DNA from: Eonycteris spelaea
Taxonomy: Eukaryota > Chordata > Mammalia > Chiroptera > Pteropodidae
Reading direction: 5' to 3'
Length of the DNA stretch: 64,000 bases
Assembly: GCA_003508835.1 (NCBI GenBank)
Contig: PUFA01000166.1
Coordinates: 930,001-994,000, forward strand
Every line of letters starts with the position of its first letter. Within the stretch, counting starts at the first letter, position 1. Positions 37,533 through 48,031 of the stretch are shown here, in pieces. The notes under the pieces were generated by a model. The model ran no database searches. It had not been told where the DNA came from and was given only the letters and a program-made list of their open reading frames with translations. The position numbers and the translations under genes were made by a program.

Positions 37533-38947
37533 AATTTTTTTTCACCAGCTTTGAGATAATTGACAAGATGTTTTGTAAGTTTAAGGTGTACAACTTGATA
37601 TTTGTATATATTGTAAAATGATTACCACAGTAAGGTTAGTGAGAACATTTAAGATTTACCATCTCAGCAACTTTCAAATATGTAATGTGGTATTATCAGC
37701 TGTAGTCACTATGCTTTACATTAGATCCCCAGAACTTAATCATCTTAGAACTGGAAATTTGTGCCCTTTGACTACCATCACCCATTCCTCCCCTACCTCT
37801 GGCAATCACTAGTTTACTGTTTCTATGAGTTCAACTTATTTAGTTAGATTCCACATATAAGTAAGATCATATAGTTTTTGTCTTTCTGTTCGACTTATTT
37901 TACATAGAATAAAACCTTCAAGACTCATCCATGTTGCAAATGGCAGATTTCCCTTTTTATGCTTAAATAATAATCCATTGTGTTTATATTTCCTGAGTAC
38001 AAAACTATAATAATCAGAACAGTATGGTGCTGGCGTAGAAACAGGTACATGGAGCAGTGGAACAGAATCGAGAGGCCAGAAATAAATTCCCACATATATG
38101 GCCAACTTAATATTTGACAAGGGAGTAAAACATACTTAATGGGGAAAGGATTGTCTCTTCAACAAATGATGTTAGTAAAATGGATACCCACATACAAAAG
38201 AATGAAACTGGACACATAATTTACACCATTCACAAAAATTAACTTGAAATAGATTAAAAATTTAAGACTCAAAAAAACTCTTTGACGTTGGACTCAGCAA
38301 TGACTTTTTGGATACGACAGCAAGGGCAACAAAGCAAAAATACGTAAATGGGACAACATCAAACTAAAAAGCTTCTGTCCAACAACAACAACAACAACAA
38401 CAATAACACAACAACCTATAGAATGGGAGAAATATTTGCAAAGCATATAAGGGGTTAATATTCAAAATATCCAGGGAACCTATATTCCTAAATAGCAAGC
38501 CAAAGAAACAGTGTAATTAAAAAATGTGCATAGGACCTGAATAGACATTTTTACAAAGAAGAAATACAAATGGCCAGCAGGTGCATGAAAAAGTGCTCAA
38601 CATTACTAATCATCAGGGAAACGCAAATCAAAACCACAATGAGATATTACCTTCTATCCGTTAGAATGGCTATAATAATAATAAAAAAAAAACACGAGAA
38701 ATGACAAATGCTGGCAAGATTGTGGACAAAAGGAATCCTTTGTGCACTGTTGGAACTGCAAATTAATACAGCCACTAAGGAAAACAGCATGGCAGTTCTT
38801 GAAAAAAATGAAACCTAGCACTACTATATGATCCAGCATTCTCACTTCTAAGTACATATATGAAGGAAATGAAATCACTGTCTATACAGATATCTGCACC
38901 CCCATATTTACTGCAACATTATTCACAATAGCCAAGACATGGAAACA
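37533..38947. mobile_element. Twin-primed (internally inverted) L1 insertion
   Basis: The left part, 37533-37988, is an antisense L1 3' end starting with a T-run ('tttttttt' then 'caccagctttgagataa') and running to 'taataatccattgtg'. The right part, about 37989-38947, is the end of ORF2 in sense direction ('cagaacagtatggtgctgg', 'aagcttctgtcc', 'cagggaaacgcaaatcaaa', 'attcacaatagccaag'). In an uninterrupted L1 the two parts would be near-neighbours with opposite order, so the inner junction lost only a few dozen bases. The 7-mer tctgttt occurs at both edges (37526-37532, 38948-38954). The target is the older L1. An (AAC)n run lies at 38380-38415. Confidence 0.87.
38380..38415. repeat. (AAC)n microsatellite within L1 ORF2 remnant
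   Basis: Seven consecutive CAA units followed by imperfect ones, replacing an A-rich segment of ORF2 sequence. Confidence 0.95.
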
Positions 38948-39233
38948 TCTGTTTTGCAAAAGTTTCAGTTCAAGTCTTTTGCCCATTGAGGGGAAAACTG
39001 GATTTTTTTCTTCATATAATGTAGTTAGGTCGTTTTTCAGATATATTTTTTGAATATATTTTCTTTTGATCTGTGGCTTTTATTTTCTTAATGATAGCTT
39101 TTGAAGTTTAGTTTATCATCTTTTTGCTAGTATTTTTTTGTGCCCTAGTAGGCTTTGATTATACCAAGTTATCACTAATATACTCTCTTTAGTTACCATC
39201 TAGAAACTTTGTAGTTTTAGGTTTTCTATTGAA

Positions 39234-39258
39234 GTGTGTGTGTGTGTGTGTGTGTGTG
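39234..39258. repeat. (GT)n microsatellite
   Basis: Twelve uninterrupted GT units inside the old antisense L1. Confidence 0.97.
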
Positions 39259-39805
39259 ATTTAAGGTTGGGCTCAAGATGTATTTATTTCTGTGTGGAAT
39301 TTTCATTTTCACAGAGTATTTTTTAAAAAGATTATTCTTTCCCCAATGAATTTGGTTTCTGTCTAAACTCAGTTGATCTATTTTGTGAGTCTATGTTGGA
39401 CTTTCTGTTCTGCTCTATTTGATCTATATCCTTATCGCTAATATACTGCCTTTGTTACTGTAGTTGTATAAGATGTGGAAACAGGTAATGGAAATCCTTT
39501 GACTTTATTCTTCTTTGATATTGTTTTGCCTATTCTAAGTCTTTTGAATTTCTATCTAAAATTTAGGGTATGCTTGTCAGTTTCTACAAAAAACATGTCT
39601 GGATTTTAATTGCAATGGCATTTGATCAGTTTGGGGAGAAATGACATCTTAACAATATTGAGTCTTCTAATTCACGAATATGGAGTAGCTCTCTATTTGT
39701 TTCTTTAGAGCCTTAATTTCTGGCAGGAAAATTTTGAAGTTTTCTGTTAAGGTCTTAAAGAGTTTTCTATTTCTTCTAAGTATACTATGACTTGTTTTTT
39801 AAGAC

Positions 39806-40110
39806 TTTTTTTTTTAGAAGAGTTTTAAGTTCACAGAAAAATTGTGATGAAGATGCAGAGATTTTTCCTATAGACTTCCTGTTCCCCCATGCATAGACTC
39901 CCCCAGAATGAGATATTTTTTACAATCAATGAACCTAAATTGACACATCATAATTGTCCAAAGTTCATACTTTTCATTAGGGTGTACTGGTGTAGTACAT
40001 TCTGTGGGTTTGGACAAATGTATAATGATATGTATCCACCATTATAGTATCATACGGTATTCTTACTGCCCTAGAAATCCTCTTTGCTTCACCTATTTTA
40101 ATATTTTATG
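39806..40110 (-). mobile_element. L1 3' UTR fragment, antisense, inserted in the older L1
   Basis: Starts with a T-run (39806-39815), then 'agagttttaagttcacag', 'catgcatagactccccc', 'gaacctaaattgacacatc', 'gggtttggacaaatg', 'atccaccattatagtatc' and 'ctgccctagaaatcctc'. This is a different L1 3' UTR type from its host. The right edge is approximate. Confidence 0.75.
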
Positions 40111-40502
40111 ATTTATGATTCGATAACTGCTACTTGAAGAAAACTTTATTTTTACATTGTTTGTTGCTAATATAACACGCTTAGAATGCAGTAGATGTTT
40201 GTATTTTGATTTTTGTGTCCTGCAAAATTGATAGATTTATTTGTTCTATTAGGTTTTCTTTTTTGGTAGGTTCTTTGATTTTCTGTACGAAATAATCATG
40301 TCATATGGGAATAAAGGTGATATTAATTTTTGTTTTCCAATCTCTGTTCATTTTTCTTGCCTGCTGCAATGTCTAGGACCTCTAACATAATCTTGAATAA
40401 AAGTGGTGAGAACATACATTCTTGCCTTTTTCTCTGATATTAGAGGAAATACATTTAATATTTCACCATTAAGTATGGTATAGAGTATAGGTTATTAATG
40501 TT

Positions 40503-40993
40503 GCCTACTCAAGGTTCATCTTAAGTTCACCTAAACATTTGGGTAGGGAAGAAAGACTATGATTGCCATACTTGGCTTCAGGGCAGCCTCAGGTGTTCCT
40601 CCTCTTTGGAGTCCTTGCTGCATGGGCTAATTTTTGCCCCACCCCCGCACCCTATAAGAATTAAGGTGTAAGGAGACTAGATCCACATTGAGTGGGTAGG
40701 GAAGCCATACCAGCTTAGAAAGCTTCATACCCCTTAGAAACTACCATCTCTTGTAACAACTCAGTAGGTGTCTTTTCCATGGTCCCTGAAAGGGACATAT
40801 CCATTACAAAGAAGCTTGAATTTATACTTCCTATCAGATTATTAGTAGTTCTCCCTGTCCAGATGCAGTCTACTAACAAGAGTCATTTTTATTCTAAACA
40901 TAAAGGTCATGGATATATAATACCATTAATGAGTAGAAGATACATGATAAAAGAAGTGTAGAAAGTTAACCAGATGTCTATTTACCCACATCA
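40503..40993. other. Unclassified ~490-bp insertion in the old L1
   Basis: The antisense L1 ORF2 text stops near 'gttattaatgttg' and resumes at 'atcaaatcaaggaag'. Between them lies GC-richer sequence unlike L1, with 'ccccgcaccctataagaatt' (a TATA-like motif) and 'gaaagggacatatcc'. It could be a decayed solo LTR, but the ends are unclear and I do not recognise the family. Confidence 0.5.
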
Positions 40994-41640
40994 TAGTTAT
41001 TTTTCATCAAATCAAGGAAGTTCTCTTTAATTCCTAGTTTTCTGAGTGCTTTTCATTTTAAAATTGTGAATTGGCATAAATCTAGTTAAGTGCTTTTTAT
41101 ACATCTATTAAGATGATGATATACCTTTTGTTCATTATTTAGTTAATGTGGTGAATTGCATTAATGGATTTTGCATTTCTGGGCTAGACATTGGTCACTT
41201 TGTATTATCCTTTTTATATATTGCTTGGTTCAACTTGCAATATTTTGTTAAGAATTTTTGCATCTTTGTTCATGAGTGATATAGGTCTGTAATTTTCTTA
41301 AGTCTTTAGTAGGTGTTGGTATCAGGGTTATGCTTGCCTCATAAGAAAAGCTGAATGTTTTTAAGATTATTTTATTTTAATATGATAGATAGGAGTCACC
41401 AGTGAAACTAGCAGTGCCTGGAGAATTTTTATGTGAAAATTTTAAGGTATGAATTCAGTTTCTTTAGTAGATGTAGAGATATTCAGATTTTTTTCTTTTT
41501 GTGTGTCTTTTAGTTGGTTTTGTTTTCTGATTATTTGTGCATTTAATCAAAGGTGTTATAGTTTCGATAATTTCAGTTTCCCTTTTTTTCAGAGCCATTG
41601 ATTCTTTTTGCTCTTGTCTCCAATTTACTGTCACTTCTAC

Positions 41641-42479
41641 CTGACAGATCTTTTAATTTGGACATTTTGCTTTCAAAATCTGGGATTTCTCTTTTTCCTT
41701 TTTAAATTCAAATCTTTATTGAAATATCTATCTTTTTCCTCACTAAGTCTGTCTTTCCTGTAGGCTCTCTTAGATATTTGTTATAGAAAATCCTTATCTA
41801 GTAATTCCAGTATCTGGATCCTTTGTGGATTTATCACTACTGATTGGCTTTTCTCTTGACTGTGAGCCACATTTTTCTATTTTTTTCATGTGTAGTTTTT
41901 TTTTTTTTTAATGGTGTATTACATCTTCCAGATGCTGTGTTGTAGAGACTCTGGATTTTATTATATTCTCCTGATGAGTGTGTTTTTCTACCAGGAGGTT
42001 AAGTTTCTGATAGTTCCCCCTTGAACTTGCATGGCTTTGGTTTGGTCTTGTTAAGGAAGTTCTGTTTTGTTTTTATCTTTAGTTTTGGAGCACTCTTCTT
42101 AGTCCTGGATCCATTTTGGAGTTTCAGTGCAAAGTCCAAGGTCAAACTCTTCTAATTTGGTGGAACTCAGACTCCAAAATTTGTCTCCTTCAGTAAACAG
42201 GAGCTTAGTTCTCTATCTACTCAGCTCTTTCTGTCTTCCAGGTGTTTCTCTTTGAGTTGCTTAGTGTTTTGCCACTTATGCATTGTAGCTGTCAGCCAAG
42301 AATTTGAGAATTATATATAGGCATTTCAACTACCCGATCTGTGGCTCCCCCTGTTTTAGGATTTCTGTTCTTAATTTTTAGATTCCCTGTATGTTCTGAC
42401 TCCTCTGAAGATTCTTGGTTTTCTGCTTCAGGGCTAGCAGTACATACTGGGTGGATTGGAGTCTCCTCAGGGTGAAAGC
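41641..42479 (-). repeat. L1/HAL1-like fragment, antisense
   Basis: Continues the antisense LINE direction: 'cttatctagtaattccag', 'gattggcttttctcttg', 'gttgtagagactctgga', 'ttttggagtttcagtgc' and 'ccgatctgtggctccccc'. It resembles the ORF1/5' part of old L1 or HAL1 elements, and may belong to the L1 at 36675-41640 or to a separate copy. Confidence 0.5.
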
Positions 42480-43051
42480 TGTGGTAGGGAGAATGCTAAA
42501 AATGGCCTCTCAGGTTTCCATGCCCTAATCCTTTGTGCCCGTGAATATGAGACATTATCCCTTTGATTGCTCTCTTATGTGGAACAGTTTACCTTCAGAT
42601 TGGGGGTTTATCTTGAGGTCCTAACTACACTAATGAAATCTTTTAAAAGCAGAGAGTTGTCTCTGGCTGGTAGAAGAGGAACTCTAGAAATTCAAAGCAC
42701 AAGAAGGATTTGACATGCCATGGTTTAAAATTTGCTGTGTTAAAGAATTGAGAGATGTCCCTGGCTGACAGCCAGTAAGGAAACAGGGACCTCAGTCCTA
42801 CAATCACAAGGAACTAGATTTTGCCAACAAACTGCGTGAACTTGGAAAGAACATTTTTCTCCAGAGGTTTTAGATGAGAACTTGGCCCAGCCAGTGTTTT
42901 GATTTCAGCCTTGTGATAACCCTGAGCAGAGGGGTTATCTAGCCATGCTAGGTAGATTTCTGACTCACAGAATTGTGAGTTATTAGATGAGTGCTGTATT
43001 TAAGTGGAGTGCTTTGTGGTTATTTGTTATGCAGCAATAGACAACTATTAA
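42480..43051 (+). mobile_element. MLT1-type (ERVL-MaLR) solo LTR, sense
   Basis: Starts 'tgtggtagggagaatgc' and contains 'aatggcctctcaggtttcc', 'gctgacagccagtaagg', 'ttgccaacaaactgcgtg', 'tgatttcagccttgtgataa' and 'ctgactcacagaattgtgag', ending 'gttatgcagcaatagacaac'. This is an MLT1 LTR (C/D-like) nearly end to end, with no internal retroviral sequence. Confidence 0.92.
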
Positions 43052-45574
43052 GATGGGGATTTCACCCGTCATAATTTCCTTTTCTCTTGATAATTACCTT
43101 TTGTTTCTGCCTGATTTTGGTTGCTCTCAGAGTTGTTTTATATAGTTTGTGTAGAGTTTAAAATTTTCCTCTGTGGAAATTTTCCTTTTGCTAGTCTGTA
43201 CTAAAGTGTTCTACCATTTCTGGAGCTAGAGCTCGTCATATCAATTTGAGGGTATCCTTTTCACCTAAAAATTATTCATATGGTCTTGATAGTTGCACAG
43301 TATTTCATTGTGTTGGTATACCATTCTTCTTACGGTTTATTGAAAGCACTGGGGAAAGAGTGGACATTTAATAGTAGGTGAGGAGATGAGTAGTGTGAGC
43401 ATAGATATTGATGTTTTGTCGTCTTGCTTTCCAAAAACAAAATGCCAATTTCCAGCTGGATTGCCTCTTTTAATAGCTCTTCTATGTCACTAATGAAACA
43501 AAGAGGGACAACTATAAATAGCAGAGCACAGCACAGGGTAGCTGAAGTTAAAGATGAAAGAATAGACTTTATAATACAACCATGTACTTACTTGATGCTG
43601 ACTTAGTTCTCCAAAAGATAAAATTATCCTGTTCTCCTGTGTTTGTATATCAAAAGGAAATCCTTTTGAGATGACTTGGAGAAGTGGTTTCTGGATCTCC
43701 CCCCTACCCCTTCCCTTTAGGTCTAGTATGTTTATGGCAGCAAACTGTATTACTTGGTTTGTTTTCCAGTACAGTTTTTATTTGAATAATCAAGAGCTCT
43801 AAAAAGCTTTGTATTGGAGGTCTTTATCAAGTCCTAATTGGATTCGTAATTTTCCTAGTTTACCACATCTTCCATAAATATACTTGTCTTGTGTCTATGT
43901 CCCAAGGGATGCTATTTTATTACAATGCATTCAAGTAATATATTGTTAGTATTCAACTCAAGCAATTTATTAATGTAGATGCTTGAGTTATATTGTTAAA
44001 AAAAGGTTTATGTTACTGACAACTTGCTCCCTCTTTATTAAGATGGGGCAATAAATAAAGGTAATTAATTTATATAGCCTATTAAATGAAATTCTCAAGA
44101 GGAAGGAAAATAATTTTAAATGCAGTTTACAACACGGTGACAGCTGATAAACTTACAAAGAGGCTTATTTAGTGGAATTGGATTGAATGAAAAAACTTCA
44201 TAGTTTCATAACATTGTTTTTGATAGATACCAAATGGTATTTTTAATATTGAGCTATATGGAGAGATTAGCTATATTCCTATTGACCCTTTCTCTTCTCT
44301 CTTCTTGCCCCCAGAGAGTAAAAAAAACAAAGAAGGTTTTTGTTTTGCTTTCTAAAATGTGTCTATCAATTTGTATTTGAAATGGCTTTCCTTTCAAAAG
44401 GAAGCAGAGTTTTGATTGTCAGTTATCAGAGGTTGTAAAAGAGTAGTTAATGTTGCAAACCAAAGTCATCTCCCCCTATCTTTTGTTTACTTTTGTGGAT
44501 GAACAATTTTCAAACTTTTTATTCCTGGTCGAAATAAAATTAGCAAGACTATAATACTAGGACAACTGAATTGCACTATTTTTAATTTCTCTTTAAAAGA
44601 TTTTAAAAGCTGCTTCTGTAATGGTATAAGGACTTTGTTCCTGTTGGCTATGGGGAGTTAAGAGCACAGCCATCAGAAGAGATTATTCTCACACACTCTC
44701 TTTGGCCTCCATAAAGGTACATTTTCTCCTTGAGAAAGCCACTGGCAAATTCTGCTAATGCAGAACATGGAATTCATTTGTTTAATGGCTTGCATCCTTA
44801 GGGCACAAATATAACATATCAGCGCTTCCTATTAATTTCTGACAAGCTCAGGTGATGACTTTGATACATTAGAGAGTGTATAGTATGATTATGGGCCTTG
44901 GTTACCTTAGAAACCACCTTTTTTCTTTAGATTTCTGCTTAGGAATTGTGATTTTGTAGAATATTTTCTTGTAATTTTGTAGAATATTTTCAGATTTGAA
45001 TTTGGATGTAGAGAACCCCACATTATTCAGAGAAAGAACAAGACTAAAATTCTCCCATCAATTCATTAAGCACTCATTTTTGAACACCTTCTAGATATGG
45101 TTAAAATTTATATCCTCAAATTTTCTCATCTGCAATTAAATTCTAGTTAGACTATTTCTAAATCACTTTAGATTCTAATTTCATTTCCCCAGGATCATTT
45201 TCCCCTTGTGTCTGTTCAATGCATTTATTAATCTGTTGGTACTGTACCTTAGGCCGCTATTTATGTACAATATTATTATAACTGCTATTTTTATATGTTA
45301 GTTTGTACATTAGTTATATAAAAGCAGTTAATTTGGCTAATTCTGTGGAGAGAACTGTATTCCTTTGCTCAACAGTACCATCATTGAAGTTACAAATGAA
45401 AACTTTTCTTCACAGTGATCTGATTTGCAGTGGCTCCCAGCCAGTAGTAGAGTTGGATCAAAGCTTCCTGAGACCATTTAGAGTGGGGAGGGGATGGGAC
45501 AGATTTTTGAGAATAGAAAAAGAATCTAACAGAGAGTTGAGTTTTCTTGTCATTATTCTCTACATGGTAGATTA
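43052..45574. other. Unique sequence; possible conserved non-coding DNA
   Basis: No named transposon. The part 44640-44890 is balanced in composition and looks well kept. A 60-codon frame at 43424-43606 and a 111-codon frame at 45303-45638 look like chance; the latter runs into the MER2 remnant. Confidence 0.4.
44946..44991. repeat. 23-bp tandem duplication
   Basis: Copies at 44946-44968 and 44969-44991 differ at one base (gattttgt versus aattttgt) and share 'tttgtagaatattttc'. Confidence 0.95.
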
Positions 45575-45766
45575 TAACAAGTATTTACATAGCATTTACA
45601 TTGTATTTTGTATTGAAAGTAATTTGGAGATGATTTAAAGTATACGGGAGAATGTGCATAGTTGTCTGCAAATATGCCATTTTATGTAAGGGATTTGAGC
45701 ATCTGTTAATTTTGGTATTCGTGGGGGTCCTGGAACCAAGCCTTCCACAGGTAATGAGGGGTGAAT
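45575..45766 (+). mobile_element. MER2 (TcMar-Tigger) right-end fragment
   Basis: Contains 'catagcatttacattgtatt', 'gagatgatttaaagtatacg', 'gccattttatgtaaggg' and 'gtgggggtcctggaacc', then a worn terminal end 'taatgaggggtg'. These are in MER2 order. The left half is absent. Confidence 0.9.
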
Positions 45767-45824
45767 GAATCAAGAAATGAAGAGTAGCCAATGATATCAA
45801 ATTGTGCCTGACAGTTTAATTAGT

Positions 45825-45846
45825 TTCTCCCCCCCCCCTCTCCCCA
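45825..45846. repeat. C-rich homopolymer tract
   Basis: Ten or more consecutive C followed by 'tctcccc'; a short pyrimidine tract with no gene attached. Confidence 0.9.
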
Positions 45847-45899
45847 CTGCCCCTGCTGTGGCCCGAGTTTAGGTAATTTCTCTATTCTTCACACACACA

Positions 45900-46175
45900 T
45901 TCTCTGCCTGGAATATTCTTTTTCAGTGTCTACAACATTATAAATTTCTGTTAAACCTTTAAAAGTGAGATTATTCATCACTTTAAAACCATTTCCAGCT
46001 CCCATTCCCTGTGATTTTTCTCTGTCATATATAGGCTTCTGTTATGGAACTTAACACAGTATTAGAATTGTCTCTGTTACCATTTCTCCCATTAGACTGT
46101 GAACTTCGTAACATAAGATCTGTTTTAATCATTTGTGGACATCTAGTATCTAACATATTGTTTCGTATTAATGGA
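45900..46175 (+). repeat. L2 LINE 3' fragment, sense
   Basis: Keeps the L2 order: 'tctgcctggaatattc', 'agctcccattccctgtg', 'cattagactgtgaacttc' and 'ggacatctagtatctaac'. Confidence 0.8.
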
Positions 46176-46654
46176 AGCTTAAAAATAGTCAAGAAGGAAA
46201 TACAAGGTCATTAATTTTAGCACTGAGGCCATAATTAGTGACCTTTCCCAAAGCCATTTTAATAAAGTAGTGGAGTTGGAAGCCCTAATGAAGTGGATTG
46301 ATACATGAATGGAAGCGATGAGTGGACTACAGTTCAAAAAGGTTACCTGTAAAAGGCAGTGTATGGGAGTAGCGGCTATAACTGGCAGGGAAAGGAATAT
46401 ATGGTGCAAGATTTTACATGGGGATACGTGAACACGTTTAAAGGCCTAAGGAAGAGAGCCGGTGAACCTCATTGAAGAGAGTGGAGACAATGAAGAGCAG
46501 CAGGTTCAGGAGGAGTTCAGGAGGGGTCAAATCCAGGATATGGGAAGAGGTGAATCTTGGAAGTGACAAATGGTCCACATTCCTTTAAAACCAAAATGAA
46601 GAAAAATCTAAATAATTGACTTAGATTGAATTTGGAGGCAGAATCCTTCATTTT
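46176..46654. other. Unclassified sequence, possible ancient repeat
   Basis: Purine-rich text near 46330-46500 vaguely resembles the ancient family at 4318-4520. Nothing firm can be named. Confidence 0.3.
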
Positions 46655-47495
46655 ATTTTAAGAGGCTTAATTCACTTTATTTTTTTTTTGTATATAAAAA
46701 CTATGTGGTGGCCATAGCTGGAAGCTGGGTCTTCATGAGCTGACCAGTGAATTCCTGATAGGGGGACTTGGTGAATACAGTTTCTTTTCAGAGGTTGGCG
46801 GTGAAATAGGTCTCAGAGATAGCATCAAAGGTGGCCTTGGAGAAGTTGCCCAAGGTGGCATTATAGCCCCTGGGCTGAAGGGTAGCCCGTGTTGATATTG
46901 GCCATCAACAGTAGCTTCTTAGATACGGGGGCCTAGATGATGCCAGTCTCCCAGGGGGTGGGGATGAGGTGCAGCAGTCTGTCACCTTGCTGTGGATGTT
47001 GTGGAGCTTGTCAGTCTTGTTATTCCAGCAGCCTTGCCACACAGGAATGATGGGAAGGCTTGGCTAGCATGATAACCGTGGAGATCTCAGTGGCTACCTC
47101 TTTGGAGCACTTAACACCCGGACCGACATGTTGTAATCTCCAGTGGTGAATGCTTTGAACCTGGTCTGCTGGCCTGCACAGATCTGCTTTTGCACAGGCA
47201 AAATCTTCTGCCTCATCCTTGAGAGAGATCATCAGGAAAAAGTTTGTGATCTCAGATTCCTTGATGGGCAAAGAGAAGAGGTAGATCTCTTCCAGGAACT
47301 TGATATTCATATTCTTGACCAGGTGGCTCAGCTTGGTGATGGAGATCTACTCCTTGTCCTCGGCCTTGCCTCATCAAATTACATGGCTGTGACCTTGACC
47401 TCGACATTATTGCTGAAACCTCTGTGGAAGCCACCTCGGTCTCCCATTGTAGGGCTTTCCCACTGGTGTTATCCACCATTTAGTGTTTTTTTTCA
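46655..47495 (-). pseudogene. RPS2P: RPS2 processed pseudogene
   Basis: An intronless, decayed copy of the mRNA for small-subunit ribosomal protein uS5 (RPS2), reading on minus. The former start codon is at 47479-47477, with a 5' UTR remnant to about 47495. The former stop is at 46703-46701, followed by a 3' UTR piece and an AATAAA signal (tttatt at 46677-46682). Pieces recognisable on minus include [16 protein letters not shown] and [10 protein letters not shown], plus the arginine/glycine-rich N-terminal part in a shifted frame. The coding remnant is about 780 nt against roughly 880 nt in a functional gene. Several frameshifts, stops and a loss in the Gly-rich start prevent a protein. The poly-A tail is eroded. 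A short repeat, gcagaat (46638-46644 and 47506-47512), may be the target duplication. The forward 132-codon frame at 47143-47541 is its antisense shadow. Confidence 0.95.
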
Positions 47496-47800
47496 GAGAA
47501 GAAAAGCAGAATGTTGTGCTATAAATCAGAGCCAAAGCTGAGGAGTATCCACTAGTTGCATAGATTGGTAGCAGTTACTTTCAATGTGGTTAGGTAGTTT
47601 GAATTGATGAGCAGAACAAATAAGATTATGTCATTTATATAGTTTCATTTGATTTTTGAGAATGTGCCTATTTATTTCAGACTAATGTTATGGGTATATC
47701 TGGGAGATAACTCTTGAACCACTTGTAAAAAACATATATGCAAGATAATATTATCTTGTATGCTACCACATCATTCAATTTCAGAGAAGAACCTCTAGTC

Positions 47801-48023
47801 CAGGGATCTCCAACCCCTGGGCCATGGACCAGTACCAGTCCACGGCCTGTTAGGAACTGGGCCACACAGGAGGAGGTGAGTGGTGGGCCAGCGAGCCAAG
47901 CCTCATCTGTATTTGCAGTCGCTTCCCAGTGCTAGCATCACCACCAGCTCTACCTCAGATCATCAGGCATTAGATTCTCATTGGATCACTGGCCCCTGGT
48001 GCCAAAAAGGTTGGGGATCACTT
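47801..48023. mobile_element. MER1-type hAT transposon with 8-bp target duplication
   Basis: Starts 'cagggatctccaacccctgg' and carries 'gtccacggcctgttagg', 'ggaggaggtgagtggtgg' and 'catcaggcattagattctca', ending 'gccaaaaaggttggggatca'. It is an internally deleted MER1 copy. The flanks ctctagtc (47793-47800) and ctccagtc (48024-48031) match at 7 of 8 bases. Confidence 0.95.
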
Positions 48024-48031
48024 CTCCAGTC

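Larger units (their letters stand above)
36675..41640 (-). repeat. Old long L1 (L1M-type), antisense, heavily interrupted
   Basis: Antisense L1 3' region and ORF2 in order. The 3' side, 36675-37532, has 'cattgtgttgatattcc' and 'ccaaagtggttgtatta'. From 38955 come 'aagtcttttgcccattg', 'gatctatatccttatcg', 'tgcaatggcatttgatc', 'cttaacaatattgagtc', 'tcttgaataaaagtgg' and, by 41280, 'gtaattttcttaag' and 'ggtatcagggttatgc' from the reverse-transcriptase part. It is interrupted by MER20 (37121-37313), a twin-primed L1 (37533-38947), an L1 3' end (39806-40110) and an unclassified insertion (about 40503-40990). No ORF survives. Confidence 0.85.

Noticed and set aside
38380..38415. Short regular repeats considered as an array
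   Set aside because: A CAA microsatellite inside L1; no spacers or direct repeats of CRISPR type anywhere in the window.
37533..38947. Possible head-to-head gene pair or inverted duplication
   Set aside because: The two halves are different parts of one L1, not copies of each other; twin priming explains the inversion.
45303..45638. 111-codon forward frame
   Set aside because: No recognisable motif; its end runs into the MER2 transposon remnant; no splice or promoter context.
47143..47541. Longest open frame in the window, 132 codons on +
   Set aside because: It is the antisense strand of the RPS2 processed pseudogene.
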